The notes under the pieces are model-generated. The model made no database searches. It was not told where the DNA came from and worked only from the letters and a program-made list of their open reading frames with translations. This document shows, in pieces, positions 45,664-56,628 of a stretch of DNA of 64,000 bases. Source of the stretch: Thinopyrum elongatum. Taxonomy: Eukaryota > Streptophyta > Magnoliopsida > Poales > Poaceae. Location of the stretch: positions 210,945,888-211,009,887 of the forward strand of contig CM022301.1 in the NCBI GenBank assembly GCA_011799875.1, given 5' to 3'. Every line of letters begins with the position of its first letter. Position 1 is the stretch's first letter. Both the position numbers and the translations under genes were made by a program.

Positions 45664-47058
45664 ATGGTCTTCTTCAATGACCTCTCCAGCGGTTCCTCGT
45701 CCTCCGATGACTCCTTCACCACCCGGGTATGCCTCCCTTCTCTCTCTCGGGCTATGACTTGGAATGAAGGATTTTAACCCAGCGGTCGATTTGAGTCATT
45801 TCTTCCTCTTGTAGCTCCCTAGGACCATCAGTTGCAACGAATGGAGTGGGGTGGCTGAAGATCTGTCTGCTCGTTGTCACCATCAATCTGCATGCGTGAA
45901 GCTAGTTGCGTTTGAATCTTTGGACAGTGGGAGGAAGTTTCTGGCATGTGCAGAGAAGGTTAGCCCCTCTTTCGTTGTTACAAATCATTTGTTAGATGTG
46001 ATTCAGACACTATCACGGTCCCAACCCATTCATACCACACCTTCAACCAAACGCATCCTAAGACAGTATCACAGTTTATACCTAATATCTAAAAATGTTG
46101 ACATATCATCAGCGGTGCCATTAGAAAATTATTTGGCACCGCTTCAGCAGTTTGTGCAGCCAACTTTGGTCCACACATCCGAGCAGCCAAGCAGTAAAAT
46201 ACTAAATCTTTATGCCACGAAGGAACTGGGCATCAGAGCAACTAGGTGCTCCGGAGTCCGGGTCCCTGATTTTTTTCCGCTGCATCGGCTCGCCAGTGCA
46301 GCGCACCGGTGCGAAATGTAGCAACAGTTGTCTTTACACCGGTTTTGGCATACATAGTGGACGGCCTTAGTGCTATTAGTTCTATGTTACTAAATTTGTG
46401 CAGGTACACCCTTGTTAGTATCAATTTGCTGTCATCCAAACACTGTCGCTATGTTGTTGCAGTTATATTTAGCTTCCTCATAAAATGTTCAATTTGTTAT
46501 TTATAGTACATGAGTAAGAACTTGTAGCGTTGTTGTAGTTAATTATAGCTTCTGATGTTTCAGAATTTGGTTGTTGTCTCAGTAGCAGTTAATTCATTTG
46601 CACATTGATCTTTTTGAGAAGATATGTCATAATTAATCTGTTTCTTTAGTTTTTCAAAACAAGTATTGGTGATTTTCTATGTTGCTATAAACCCACTTCC
46701 CCTACAATTATCACTGACCTAGTTTTAAATATTATAGGATGAACGGAAGTGTTCTTACTTGCAGTGGGTTGATCAAGAGTGGACACGGTCTTTGAAGATG
46801 TGCCTAGCAAAGCTCTGGATCATGTATGAGGAAGAGAACAGAGGTAGGCTTAGAGAAAGTGTTGTCAACGCTGAAGAATATTTGAAGATGCGGGATAAAA
46901 AGAGGAAGGTGGAGAATAAGCTCAGATATTTTAAATCAGACTTTGCTAAGATGGTGTTGGCGAAGGAGGAGGCACTTTCCCAGTTGGCCAGTGCAAAACA
47001 GGTTCTTACTGAACTGAAAGCAGAGGTGGATAAGACAAGCCTGGATGATCTCGATTAG
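45664..47058 (+). CDS. Three-exon gene, GRF-type zinc-finger-like plus coiled coil
   Basis: Exons are 45664-45726, 45815-45958 and 46738-47058, each an exact number of codons. Introns are GT-AG (CGG|gtatgc...cttgtag, AAG|gttagc...attatag). The product is 175 residues. Residues 1-21 are Ser-rich. Residues ~42-85 have the spacing of a GRF zinc finger (C-H-H-x4-C, then S-G-R-K-F-L-A-C-A, then K-C-S-Y-L-Q-W-V-D). The rest (~95-170) is a charged helix likely to be a coiled coil. GRF fingers bind single-stranded nucleic acid in other proteins. The role here is unknown. This is the only gene in the window with no lesion. Finding it inside a CACTA suggests cargo captured or retained by the element. 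Confidence 0.7.
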
Positions 47059-47059
47059 G

Positions 47060-47288
47060 GAAATGAATATATTGTTCTAATATTGTTCTTATGAAGCTGA
47101 ACTAGCTATATGTTGTACTGTGTTGTTTTCAGGTAGCTATCGTACTGTGATGTTAAAATATATTTATGTGCCTGATATGAAATTGGCAAACAGCTATTCG
47201 ATATGAAATGTGAAATTGCGTAATACTGGAATTATTAATTGTAAGCTAATAAACCTGCTAAATGGGTCATGGAACTTTGCAAACGGTT
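47060..47288. other. 3' flank of the GRF-like gene
   Basis: AT-rich, and presumably includes the 3' untranslated region and polyadenylation site. No separate feature is seen. Confidence 0.35.
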
Positions 47289-47859
47289 CTAGCAGTAAAA
47301 GCGCTTGTGATGGATAGCCCAATGCCACACAGTTTTCTTCATCAAATCGTGTGTGATGTAGTTGAATAAAAGCAAACGGTTAACCGAGGCAGAGCGTGTG
47401 TGATAGTTACACCTATCACACACGAGCCTATACATAAAACTGTGTGGGATGTACATAAGAACGGAAACGTTTTCCCTGGATTGACTGTGTGGGATGTACA
47501 TACGAACGGAAACGATTTCCCTGGATTGACTGTGTGGGATGTACATAAGAACGGAAACATATTCCTTGGATTGACTGTGTGGAATGTACATAACAAACGG
47601 AAACGTTTGTTTGGGACTGATTGTGTGGGATGTACTTACGACCGGAACCGATTGGGCCTGTATAATCGTATTTGATCGCTCGCCCGTCGCACACGACCTC
47701 ATTTTGCCGAGCGTGTGTGCCAGGAGAGCCTATCCCCGATGGTTTCTAGGTCGTGTGGGAAGGACCCCCCCTATCGCCCACACTCACTTGGCGACAGTTC
47801 CAAATGCCGTCGTGGAAAGGGGTTAAAAACCGTTTGTATAGCACCTTGCTGTACCAGTG
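47289..47859. repeat. CACTA right subterminal repeats and terminus
   Basis: Four to five copies of an ~50 bp unit (actgtgtgggatgtacata...aacggaaacg) span 47438-47640. A terminal 130 bp follows (cgtgtgggaaggacc...gctgtaccagtg) that is repeated in inverse orientation at 54246-54375. The end is at 47859. Confidence 0.85.
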
Positions 47860-47862
47860 CAA

Positions 47863-50800
47863 GCTTAATTCCTGCTCGTCCTCGAGTAGGTAAATGATAA
47901 AATAAATAATTTATGAAGTGTGAATGCTACATATATAGTGCATAAATTTGATCAATGATAATTTCGATCACTTTTCTAGCATTATAACAACAACTCTTTC
48001 TCATAAAACTCATCATGATAAAGTAGCAATCAATTCAGATGTTATGGTTCAAACAATGCATTCTCTTGAAACTTAACAACCTATGTTCTTAGTCACCAAA
48101 CAATTGCAATTCAACTTATTCAACAAAGTCCAAGTAATAGCTCCACATACTCAATTATCATATAGTCTTCTATGATTTCTAATACTCAAAGCATATTTTT
48201 AGAACAAACGGCATCCATTGAACACAGAGAAAGATAGGGGCTTAATGTTTCGCCTCCCAACTCATTTATCATATAGATAATTGTCAACAATAATAATTCA
48301 TAATCAAATATATTTGACTGGCCATATGTGCCTAGATCTTTCCCCACCACACGATGCTTGCCAACTAGATAATAATTGAGTTTGAAATGGGAAGTAATAC
48401 TATTGACTCTTGCATAAAAGTGAATACATAAAGGAAAAGATAGGCCCTTCGCAGAGGGAAGCAGAGGTTCTCATGCACTTTTTATTTTTGGATGCGCAAG
48501 CTCTTAATGCAAAGGAATGTCACGTTATATTGCCCCTTATGATAGCAACCTTTATTATGAAGTCTATCGCTTTTATTACTTTGCCATCACAAGTTTGTAC
48601 AACGCTTATTTTCCCTTACAATAAAAGATCAAACATATTTAGAAGCAATTTTTATTGCTTTATGCACCGATGAGAACTTACTTGAAGGATCTTATTCAAT
48701 CCATAGGTAGATATGGTGGACACTCATGGCAAGAAACTGGGTTTAAGGGTTTTTGGATGCACAAGTAGTATCTCTACTTAGTATGAATATTTGGCTAGCA
48801 AAAGATCCTAAGGAAACACCACATGTTGGAGCATCCATAACAATATAACTTATATGCAAATATACAAAACCATAACTCATTACGTTGTCTTGCTTGTCCA
48901 ACTTCAACTAATTTGATCAAGTTCAAAAATAATTAATGGGTATTCACAATCATAGAAGATGTCCAAGATAATATATTTGTATGTGAAAGTTCTCTTCCTT
49001 ATACGAATCGTTCATGAATTGCTTGTATGACCAATATTGTGATTGTCAAGCTTCAATAGATTTCACTTTCTAAACCCAATGTGAAGCTACTACTAGGCAT
49101 GATATGAACATATAATTTCAACTTCATGATATTAAAGTCATTCAACAATTTACTCATAGGATCTAAGTGAAGCACGAGAGTAAATGACAAACTACTCCAA
49201 AAAGATATAAGTGAAGATTAAGTGAGTAGTTAAGTGAATGGGTAGCTATATGAGGACTCTCTCTCATTTAAAAACTTTCATATCTAAGCATTTTATTAAA
49301 ACAGCAAGAAAAATGAAATAAAATGACATTCCAAGGATAGCACATATCATGTGAAGAAGAAAAAACTTAGGCTCAACCGAGGCTAACCGATAATTGTTGA
49401 TGAAGAAAGGTGGGATGCCTACAGGGGCATCCCCAAGCTTAGATGCTTGAGACTTCTTGGAATATTAATTTGGGACGCCTTGGACATCCCCAAGCTTGAG
49501 CTCTTCTGTCTCCTTAGTTCCTCTCATATCACGGTTTCCCTAAATTTCAAAAACTTCATCCACACAAAACTCAACAAGAACTCGTGAGATAAGTTAGTAT
49601 AAATCTACTCAAAATCTTATCATTCTCTACTATAACAAATCACTAAAATTATAATTTAACATTGCATACTAAATCCTTCTGCATATTTAATACTCCTATC
49701 CTCAAATAGAATCATTAAACAAGCAAACATATGGAAACAATGCAATCATAACAGCAATCTGTCTAAATAGGATAGTCTGTAATGGATGAAGAAGTATCCA
49801 TACTTATTTAACACAACTAATTCTAAAAATTTAACACACTGTATAAAATTTATCATAGCTTATTGTGCAAAAAAAATTCAACATTTTATCACATTCTGAC
49901 TTTTCTAGAGAATTCACGCAATAGCGTGCAACTTTCTGTTTTGAAACAGCAACTCATATGGTTGCAAACTAAGCATGGTGAAGGATACCCATGAAACTTT
50001 TATTGAAGTAAAATATACAAAAATCTAAATAACAGCAATAAAATCCAAATAAAATAAAATGACAGTCCAAGCAAAACACATATCATGTGACGAATATAAA
50101 TATAGCTCCAGGTGAGGTTACCGATAATGTTGGAGACAAAAGAGGAGATGCCTTCCGGGGCATCCCCAAGCTTAGTTGCTTGGATATTCCTTGAATATTA
50201 TCTTGGGGTGCCTTGGAATCTTAGGGTCTTGTCACTCCTTATTCTCCTCATATCGATATCTCACCCAAAACTTGAAAACTTCAATCACACAAAACTTAAC
50301 GGAACTTCGTGAGATGGGTTAGCATAGTAAAACAAATCATTCACTTGGGTACTGTGAAAGACAAGATTCATAATTGTTTCCACATAAATGCTACTATACC
50401 CTATAATTTCCACAATTTATATCAACAGATATAAGCCATAGAAACCATAAAACAAGCAAACTATGCATTGAAAACAGAATCTGTCAAAAGAGAATAGTCT
50501 GTAAAGATCTGAATAATGACTATACTTCTGTAACTTCAAAATTCTGATAAATTAGGAAAACATGGAAAATTTGCATATAAATCATCTGCAAAAAATACAG
50601 AATTATTCTATGCTCCAGTGAGTTTAAAAAATTATGTTACTGGGCGCAAAAGTTTCTGTTTTTGCACAGAATCAAGTCAACTATCATCCACACTATCCCA
50701 AAGGCTTTACTTGGCACTTTATGGAAACAAAAGTTATAAAACATGATTATTTCAGTATCTTAATCATGTTAAAACACAAAAACTGTAGGGGTAAATGTTG

Positions 50801-51045
50801 GGTTGTCTCCCAACAAGCACTTTTAATGCCTTTTTAGCTAGGCAAGATGATTTCAATGATGCTCATATAGAAGTAAAGAATTGAAACATAACGAGAGCAT
50901 CATGAATCATATGTTCCTCTCTCATAATAATTTTCAGTAGCATCATGAATAGATTCATCAATATGGCTATCACATAAAGCATTCTTTTTATGATCCACAA
51001 GCATAGAAAATTTATTACACTCCTCATAAGCAAATTTCTTCTCAT
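47863..51045 (-). other. Gypsy internal non-coding 3' half
   Basis: AT-rich and without long open frames. It contains internally repeated blocks: the hairpin plus catccccaagctta motif occurs at 49412-49440 and again at 50144-50173. Both are followed by a similar ~200 bp block (cttcttggaatattaatttggg... / attccttgaatattatcttggg..., then acttgaaaacttcaatcacac). An internal duplication of roughly 0.75 kb is likely. Confidence 0.6.
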
Positions 51046-51726
51046 TCACAATAGTGGGAGTATCATAGGAAATTTCTTCTCATCCACATTAAAAGAGTAA
51101 TGTTCAGTAAAAGTATATTCATAATTATCACAAGTTTTATAAGAATGATCATTACTACTTTTTATAACATAAGTATCATCACAATAATCATCATAAGTAG
51201 GAGGCATGCAATCATTACAACAAATTTGATCATTCAAAGTAGGGGGGCTAAAAAGATCATCTTCATTAAGCATAGCATCCCCAAGCTTGGGACAAACATT
51301 AATTGCAGCAAATAAATTCTCAAACATGTCATTCTCATCAAACATAGCATTCCCAAGCTTATGGTTTTGCATATCATTAGCATGATCACTCTCATCATTA
51401 AGAGTATGAATAGCACCAATAGTATAACAATTACTATTATCACAATTTTCCAAGTTGGTGCCCAAAATATTTTCAAGATTATAGGAAGTGTCACTATCTT
51501 CCCAATCATAATCATCACAACAAATAGTAGGCATAACAAAATCATCCTCAATAGTTCCTTCGGACACTGTGCCATAAGACAAAGAAGCAATATCATCATC
51601 TAGTGCATCATCTTCCACAATTATTTTTGATTCATTCTCATGAGGCACAACAATAATAGGAGCAACATTATTTGGGAGAGATACCTTTTTACCTCTAATC
51701 TTTCTTCTTTTCTTCTTCTTCACCAC
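51046..51726 (-). CDS. Unusual acidic ORF of the non-autonomous Gypsy
   Basis: 226 codons are open on the minus strand. The translation begins with a very basic stretch (K-K-K-K-R-R-K-I-R-G-K-K) like a nuclear-localisation or RNA-binding signal. A long acidic, Asn/Asp/Cys-rich part follows, with the repeat K-L-G-N-A-M-F-D-E and K-L-G-D-A-M-L-N-E. It is not a known gag, protease or RT. The start is uncertain because the first codon lies just after a GTG context, and the upstream frame could be joined to it. It is probably an element-encoded protein of unknown role, possibly gag-like. Confidence 0.5.
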   Translation of the reverse strand: MVKKKKRRKIRGKKVSLPNNVAPIIVVPHENESKIIVEDDALDDDIASLSYGTVSEGTIEDDFVMPTICCDDYDWEDSDTSYNLENILGTNLENCDNSNCYTIGAIHTLNDESDHANDMQNHKLGNAMFDENDMFENLFAAINVCPKLGDAMLNEDDLFSPPTLNDQICCNDCMPPTYDDYCDDTYVIKSSNDHSYKTCDNYEYTFTEHYSFNVDEKKFPMILPLL

Positions 51727-52023
51727 ATCATGTGTGGGTTTAATTATTTTTTTCGAGCTTCTTATTGATGAGATTGGTTGAATAGGGGCTCCTTCTCGTC
51801 ACCTATTTCATCATGAGAGACAATAGGAGGGAAAGTAGAAATCTTTACCCTTTCATTAGTATTCCTTTTTATATTCTATTGGTTTTCCCACCTTTCTATA
51901 GTTGGCAATATAAACATTCTCATTGCAATTTACCATGCAAAACATATGGATTTCTTTAAAATTAGTTTCAGCATGGTCTATGAATATGAATGCTTCAAAC
52001 CAACCATTTTTATGTGACAATTC

Positions 52024-52533
52024 TTAACACCCCAAAAATAAACAAAGTTCATTATAAAGTTCAAGGGTGATCAAGTTATTGGAATATTTGGACACGATTC
52101 GATCATGAAAATGCATGCATTGGAAATTAAGGTGACCAACTTTATTGCAAAGTTCACAAGTAATAGGATAAAGAGAACATAATTTTGTAGCAAATTTATC
52201 TATCACTCTGAGCAAAAATTTGGTTCTATCAAGTTTATGCTTCTTACAAAATCTACCATCCCTATAAGGCATGTCTTCACAAAGTCTTTCCACTCCACAA
52301 AAATTGACATGCTTATAAGAAACATTTTTGTCATGACTAGTGCAATCATCATTAGCATTTTGGATATTCATAGAATTCATACTAACAACATTGCAATCAT
52401 GCTTATCATTCAGAGATTTTATGCTAAACATTTTATTGAATTCTTCTTCTATCAATTGAGCACAATTTTCCGATCCATCATTTTCAAGAAAGACATGATA
52501 AAGACGAATAATATGAGGCAACCTCAATTCCAT
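52024..52533 (-). CDS. Gypsy-borne ORF with a CCHC zinc knuckle
   Basis: 169 codons on the minus strand. The key feature is C-E-L-C-N-K-V-G-H-L-N-F-Q-C at about residues 126-139, which matches C-x2-C-x4-H-x4-C, the zinc knuckle of retroviral-type nucleocapsids. The N-terminal half (P-H-I-I-R-L-Y-H-V-F-L-E-N-D-G) has no recognised domain. The arrangement suggests a divergent gag/nucleocapsid that packages element RNA. It is located 130 bp from the primer-binding site, where gag would be. The homologous copy at 35880-36519 is frameshifted. Confidence 0.6.
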   Translation of the reverse strand: MELRLPHIIRLYHVFLENDGSENCAQLIEEEFNKMFSIKSLNDKHDCNVVSMNSMNIQNANDDCTSHDKNVSYKHVNFCGVERLCEDMPYRDGRFCKKHKLDRTKFLLRVIDKFATKLCSLYPITCELCNKVGHLNFQCMHFHDRIVSKYSNNLITLELYNELCLFLGC

Positions 52534-52628
52534 CTTTTTGTAGTTTTCTTTTATAAACCAAACTAGTGATAAAACAAGAAACTAAAAGATTCAGTTGCAA
52601 GATCTAAAGATATACCCTCAAGCACTCA

Positions 52629-52646
52629 CCTCCCCGGCAAAGGCGC
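52629..52646 (-). other. Primer-binding site of the Gypsy tandem
   Basis: The minus strand reads TGGCGCCTTTGCCGGGGA, 12 bases inside the LTR. It is one base from TGGCGCCGTTGCCGGGGA, which I take as complementary to tRNA-Asp. The counterpart beside the other LTR (36551-36567) is more mutated. Confidence 0.7.
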
Positions 52647-52658
52647 CAGAAAAGAGCT

Positions 52659-54245
52659 TGATGTCTACTACACAACTTGTTCTTGTAGACTCGTGTTGGG
52701 CCTCCAAGCGCAGAGTTTTGTAGGACAGTAGCAAATTTCCCTCAAGTGGATGACGTAAGGTTTATCAATCTGTGGGAGGCATAGGATGAAGGTGGTCTCT
52801 CTCAAACAACCCTGCAACCAAATAATAAAAAGTCTCTTTGTGTCCCCAACACACCAAATACAACGGTAAATTGTATAGGTGCACTAGTTCGCCGAAGAGA
52901 TGGTGATACAAGTGTAGTAATGATAGTAGATATTGATTTTGTAATAGTAACAATAAAAAACAGCAAGGTAACGAGTAACAAAAGTGAGCACAAACGGTAT
53001 TACAATGCTTAGAAACAAGGCCTAGGGTTCATACTTTCGCTAGTGCAATCTCTCAACAATGCTAACATAGTTGGATCATATAACCATCCCTCAACATGAG
53101 ATAAAGAATCACTCCCAAGTTTCTATTAGCGGAGAACATAAGATAGAAATTGTTTGTACGAAACCACCTCAAAGTTATCCTTTCTGATCGATCTATTGAG
53201 CTATTCCTATAAGTGTCACAAACAGCCCAAGAGTTCATACTAAAATAACACCATATGATACGCATCAACCAACTCTAATGTCACCTAGATACTCCAATGC
53301 CACCACGAGTATCCGTGAGTTGCTTATATGATATGCATCAAACAATTTCAGATTCATAATACTCAATCCAACACAAATAACTTCAAAGATTGCCCCAAGA
53401 TTTCTACCGGAGAAACAAGGATGAAAACGTGCATCAACCCCTATGCATAGATTACCCCAATGTCACCTCGGGAATCCACGAGTTGAGTGCCAAAACATAC
53501 ATCAAGTACTCTCAAATCCAACAAAGTATTCAATCCGATAAAAGTGAAATCTCAAAGGTAGAACTCAATTCATCACAACAAGATAGAGAGGGGAAAACAC
53601 CATATGATCCAACTATATTAACAAAGCTCACGATACATCAAGATCGTGCCAAATCAAGAACACGAGAGAGAGAGAGAGGGATCAAACACATAGCTACTAG
53701 TACAAACCCTCAGCCCCGAGGGTGGACTACTCCCTTCTCATCATGGTGGCTGCCGGGATGATGAAGATGGCCTCCGGTGATGACTTCTCCCTCCGACAGG
53801 TGCCGGAACGGGGTCTAGATTTGGTTTTCGTGGCTACAGAGGCTTGCGGTGGTGGAAATTCTCATCTAGGGTTATTTCTGGGGATTTCTGTATTTATAGG
53901 ATTTTTTGGTGTCAGTCTCATGCTGAGATGGGCTTCGAGGGGCCCAGTACCCACCAGCACACGCCGGAGGGGGCTGGCACGCCCTGGTGGGTAATAGCCA
54001 CCTCCTGTCTCTTCTAGCCCTCCCACGAAGCTTCTAGTGCCTCTTTTCTTCCAAAAAAATCATAATAAAAGTTTAGCTGCATTTGGAGAACTTTGATTTC
54101 TGCACAAAAAACAACACCATGGTAGTTCTGCTGAAAATAGCATCAGTCCAGGTTAGTTTCATTTAAATCATATTAAAAATTGCACCCAAACCATATAAAA
54201 TTGTTGTAAACATGGCATGAATACTTCATAAATTATATATATGTT
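52659..54245 (-). repeat. Gypsy LTR (right), last 12 bp missing
   Basis: It starts tgatgtctactacac and follows the LTR at 36578 to ...ataaattatatatatgtt at 54245. The final GGAGACGTATCA present in the partner is absent because a CACTA terminus starts at 54246. A short (GA)n run is at 53665-53679. TATA-like tatttata is at 53891-53898. Confidence 0.85.
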
Positions 54246-54494
54246 CACTGGTACAGCGAGATGCTATACAAATGGTTTTTAACCCCTTTCCACGATGGCA
54301 TTTGGAACCATCGCCAAGTGAGTGTGGGCGATAGGGGGTTCCTTCCCACACGACCCAGAAACCGTCGGGGATAGGCCTTCCTGGCACACATGCTCGGCAA
54401 AATGAGGTCTTGTGCAATGGGCGAGCAATCAAGTATGATTATACGTACAGTTGTATTAAAAAAATATGATTATACAGGCCAAATTGTTTCCAGT

Positions 54495-54690
54495 CGTAAG
54501 TACATCCCACACAGTCGGTCTCGGTTAAACGTTTCCGTTCGTATGTACATTCCACACAGTCAATCCAAGGAATGCGTTTCCATTAGTATGTACATCCCAC
54601 ACAGTCAATCCAAGAAGTACGTTCCCATTCGTATATACATCCCACACAGTCACTCCAAGGTAAACGTTTCCGTTTGCATGTACATCACAC
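54495..54690. repeat. CACTA left subterminal repeats, ~55 bp unit
   Basis: Four units of tacatcccacacagtcaatccaagg...cgtttccgttcgta. They are inverted relative to the array at 47438-47640. Confidence 0.8.
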
Positions 54691-55023
54691 ACAATTTTCC
54701 CCATTAAATCGTTTGTGATAGCGTTGCCATTGCAGACGATATTAACAATTTTATCGTTTGCATTATTGAATGCATCACACACGGTGCGTAGAAGAAACTG
54801 TGTGGCATAGGCTGTCCATCACACACACTTTTTATGTGGTAAACATTTGCGCAAGGTGGCCTAACGCAAATAGTTTTCAAGAGGATGTCATGTGTGATTG
54901 TTCATTGATCCAACACATTTTATTCCCAGAAACTGTGTGCGTTGTCTGAGGTTATCGCCCACGGTGTTTTCTCAATAACCGTTTGCAATAGAAAACCCCA
55001 AGTAGCAGGCTAATTGGCCATTA

Positions 55024-56614
55024 TGATGTTAGCTTGAACTACGTCGGTATTTCCCCAAAGAGGAAGGGATGATGCAGCACAGCAATGGTAGGTATTTCCC
55101 TCAGTGATGAGACCAAGGTTATCGAACCAGTAGGAGAACCAAGCAACACTACGTAAACAGCACCTGCACACAAAGAACAAATACTTGCAACCCAACGTGT
55201 TAAAGGGGTTGTCAATCCCTTTCGGGTAACGGCGCCAGAAATTGGCAAACGGACGTGAGAAAGTTGTAATAGATTGATAGATGCAAATAAAGTTCATCGA
55301 GGTATTTTTGGGTTTTTGATAATATAGATCTGAAAATAAAAGTGGCAAATAAATAAAAAGGCAAATAGCAAAATAGATCTGGAAATATATGATGAGAAAA
55401 TAGACCCGGGGGCCGTAGATTTCACTAGTGGCTTCTCTCGAGAAAAATAGCATACGGTGGGTAAACAAATTACTGTTGGGCAATTGATAGAACTTCAAAT
55501 AATTATGACGATATCCACGCAATGATCATTATACAGGCATCACGTCCAAGATTAGTAGACCGACTCCTGCCTGCATCTACTACTATTACTCCACACATCG
55601 ACCGCTATCCAGCATGCATCTAGTGTATTAAGTTCATGGAGAAACGGAGTAATGCAATAAGAACGATGACATGATGTAGACAAGATCTATTTATGTAGAA
55701 ATAGACCCCATCTTGTTATCCTTAATAGCAACGATACATACGTGTCGGTTCCCCTTCTGTCACTAGGATCAAGCATCGTAAGATCAAACCTATCACAAAG
55801 CACCTCTTCCCATGGCAAGAAAAATTGATCTAGTTGGCCTAACTAAACCAAAGATTCGAAGAAGAAATACGAGGCTATAAGCAATCATGCATATAAGAGA
55901 TCAAAAGACTCAAATAACTTTCATGGATAAAAACATAGATCTGATCATAAACTCAAAGTTCATCGGATCCCAACAAACACACCGCAAAAAAGAGTTACAT
56001 CAAATAGATCTCCAAGAGACCATTGTATTGAGAATCAAAAGAGAGAGAGGAAGCCATCTAGCTACTGCCTACGGACCCGTAGGTCTACAATGAACTACTC
56101 ACGCATCATCGGAGAGGCACCAATGAGGATGATGAACCCCTCCGTGATGGTGTTTAGATTGGATCTGTGGTTTCTGGAACTTACGGCGGCTGGAATTGAT
56201 TTTCGTCGACTTCCCTAGGGTTTCTGGAATATTGGGGTATTTATAGAGCAAAGAGGCGGTGCGGGAGGTGGCCGAGGTGGGCACAACCCACCTGGGCGCG
56301 CCTGGGCCCCCAGGCGCGCCCTAGTGGGTTGTGCTCCCCTTGGAGCCCCCCTGAGGTACTTTCTTGGCCCAACTTGTGTCTTCTGGTCCAGAAAAAATCA
56401 CCAAAAAGTTTCGCTGCATTTGGACTCCATTTGGTATTGATTTCCTGCGAAGTAAAAAACAAGCAAAAAACAGCAACTGGCACTGGGCACTATGTCAATA
56501 GGTTAGTCCCAAAAAATGATATAAAGTTGCTATAAAATGATTTTAAAACATCCAAGAATGATAATATAACAGCATGGAACAATCAGAAATTATAGATACG
56601 TTGGAGACGTATCA
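55024..56614 (-). repeat. Gypsy 3' LTR (1591 bp)
   Basis: Full-length LTR. TATAAATA on the minus strand is at 56239-56246. A 460 bp portion (about 55980-56455) is missing from the other LTR. Confidence 0.9.
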
Positions 56615-56628
56615 GCATCCCCAAGCTT
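56615..56628 (-). other. Polypurine tract
   Basis: AAGCTTGGGGATGC on the minus strand, immediately next to the LTR start. The same string recurs internally at 58359-58372. Confidence 0.8.

Larger units (their letters stand above)
38140..47859. mobile_element. Complete non-autonomous CACTA transposon (9720 bp), TSD caa
   Basis: The left end is CACTATTGCAGGATGCTGCTA. The right end, reverse complemented, is CACTGGTACAGCAAGGTGCTA, and 14 of the first 20 positions match in an ungapped comparison. The 3 bp TSD caa lies at 38137-38139 and 47860-47862 and restores the host sequence catccccaagctt. Both ends carry subterminal repeats. Inside are ORFs at 38955 (+), 40081 (-), 44475 (+) and 45664 (+), and a ~500 bp tandem array. 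I find no transposase (TnpD) coding, so it must move in trans if at all. Confidence 0.85.
35816..54245 (-). mobile_element. Tandem non-autonomous Gypsy: partial INT-LTR-INT-LTR, split by a CACTA
   Basis: Order on the plus strand: truncated internal 5' part (35816-36577), LTR 36578-38129, polypurine tract, a CACTA insertion (38140-47859), the rest of a ~4.8 kb internal region (47860-52658), and LTR 52659-54245. The segment 35816-36577 matches 51893-52658. The middle LTR is therefore shared between two units, as in the Copia array. No RT, RNase H or integrase is seen in the internal region. Its coding capacity is limited to unusual ORFs, so the family is non-autonomous. Confidence 0.8.

Noticed and set aside
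45851..46321. 156-codon single-exon gene
   Set aside because: It shares its first part with exon 2 of the GRF-like gene and then reads into the intron. The GT-AG structure with matching phases is better supported.
47289..47700. Minus and plus frames of 80-137 codons
   Set aside because: Translations of the ~50 bp CACTA subterminal repeats (I-P-H-S-Q-S and similar units recurring). Not genes.
55024..55030. TSD tatga next to LTR starting TGTTAGC
   Set aside because: First reading of the LTR end. With the LTR start moved to TGATGTTAGC the 5 bp repeat catta matches perfectly on both sides.
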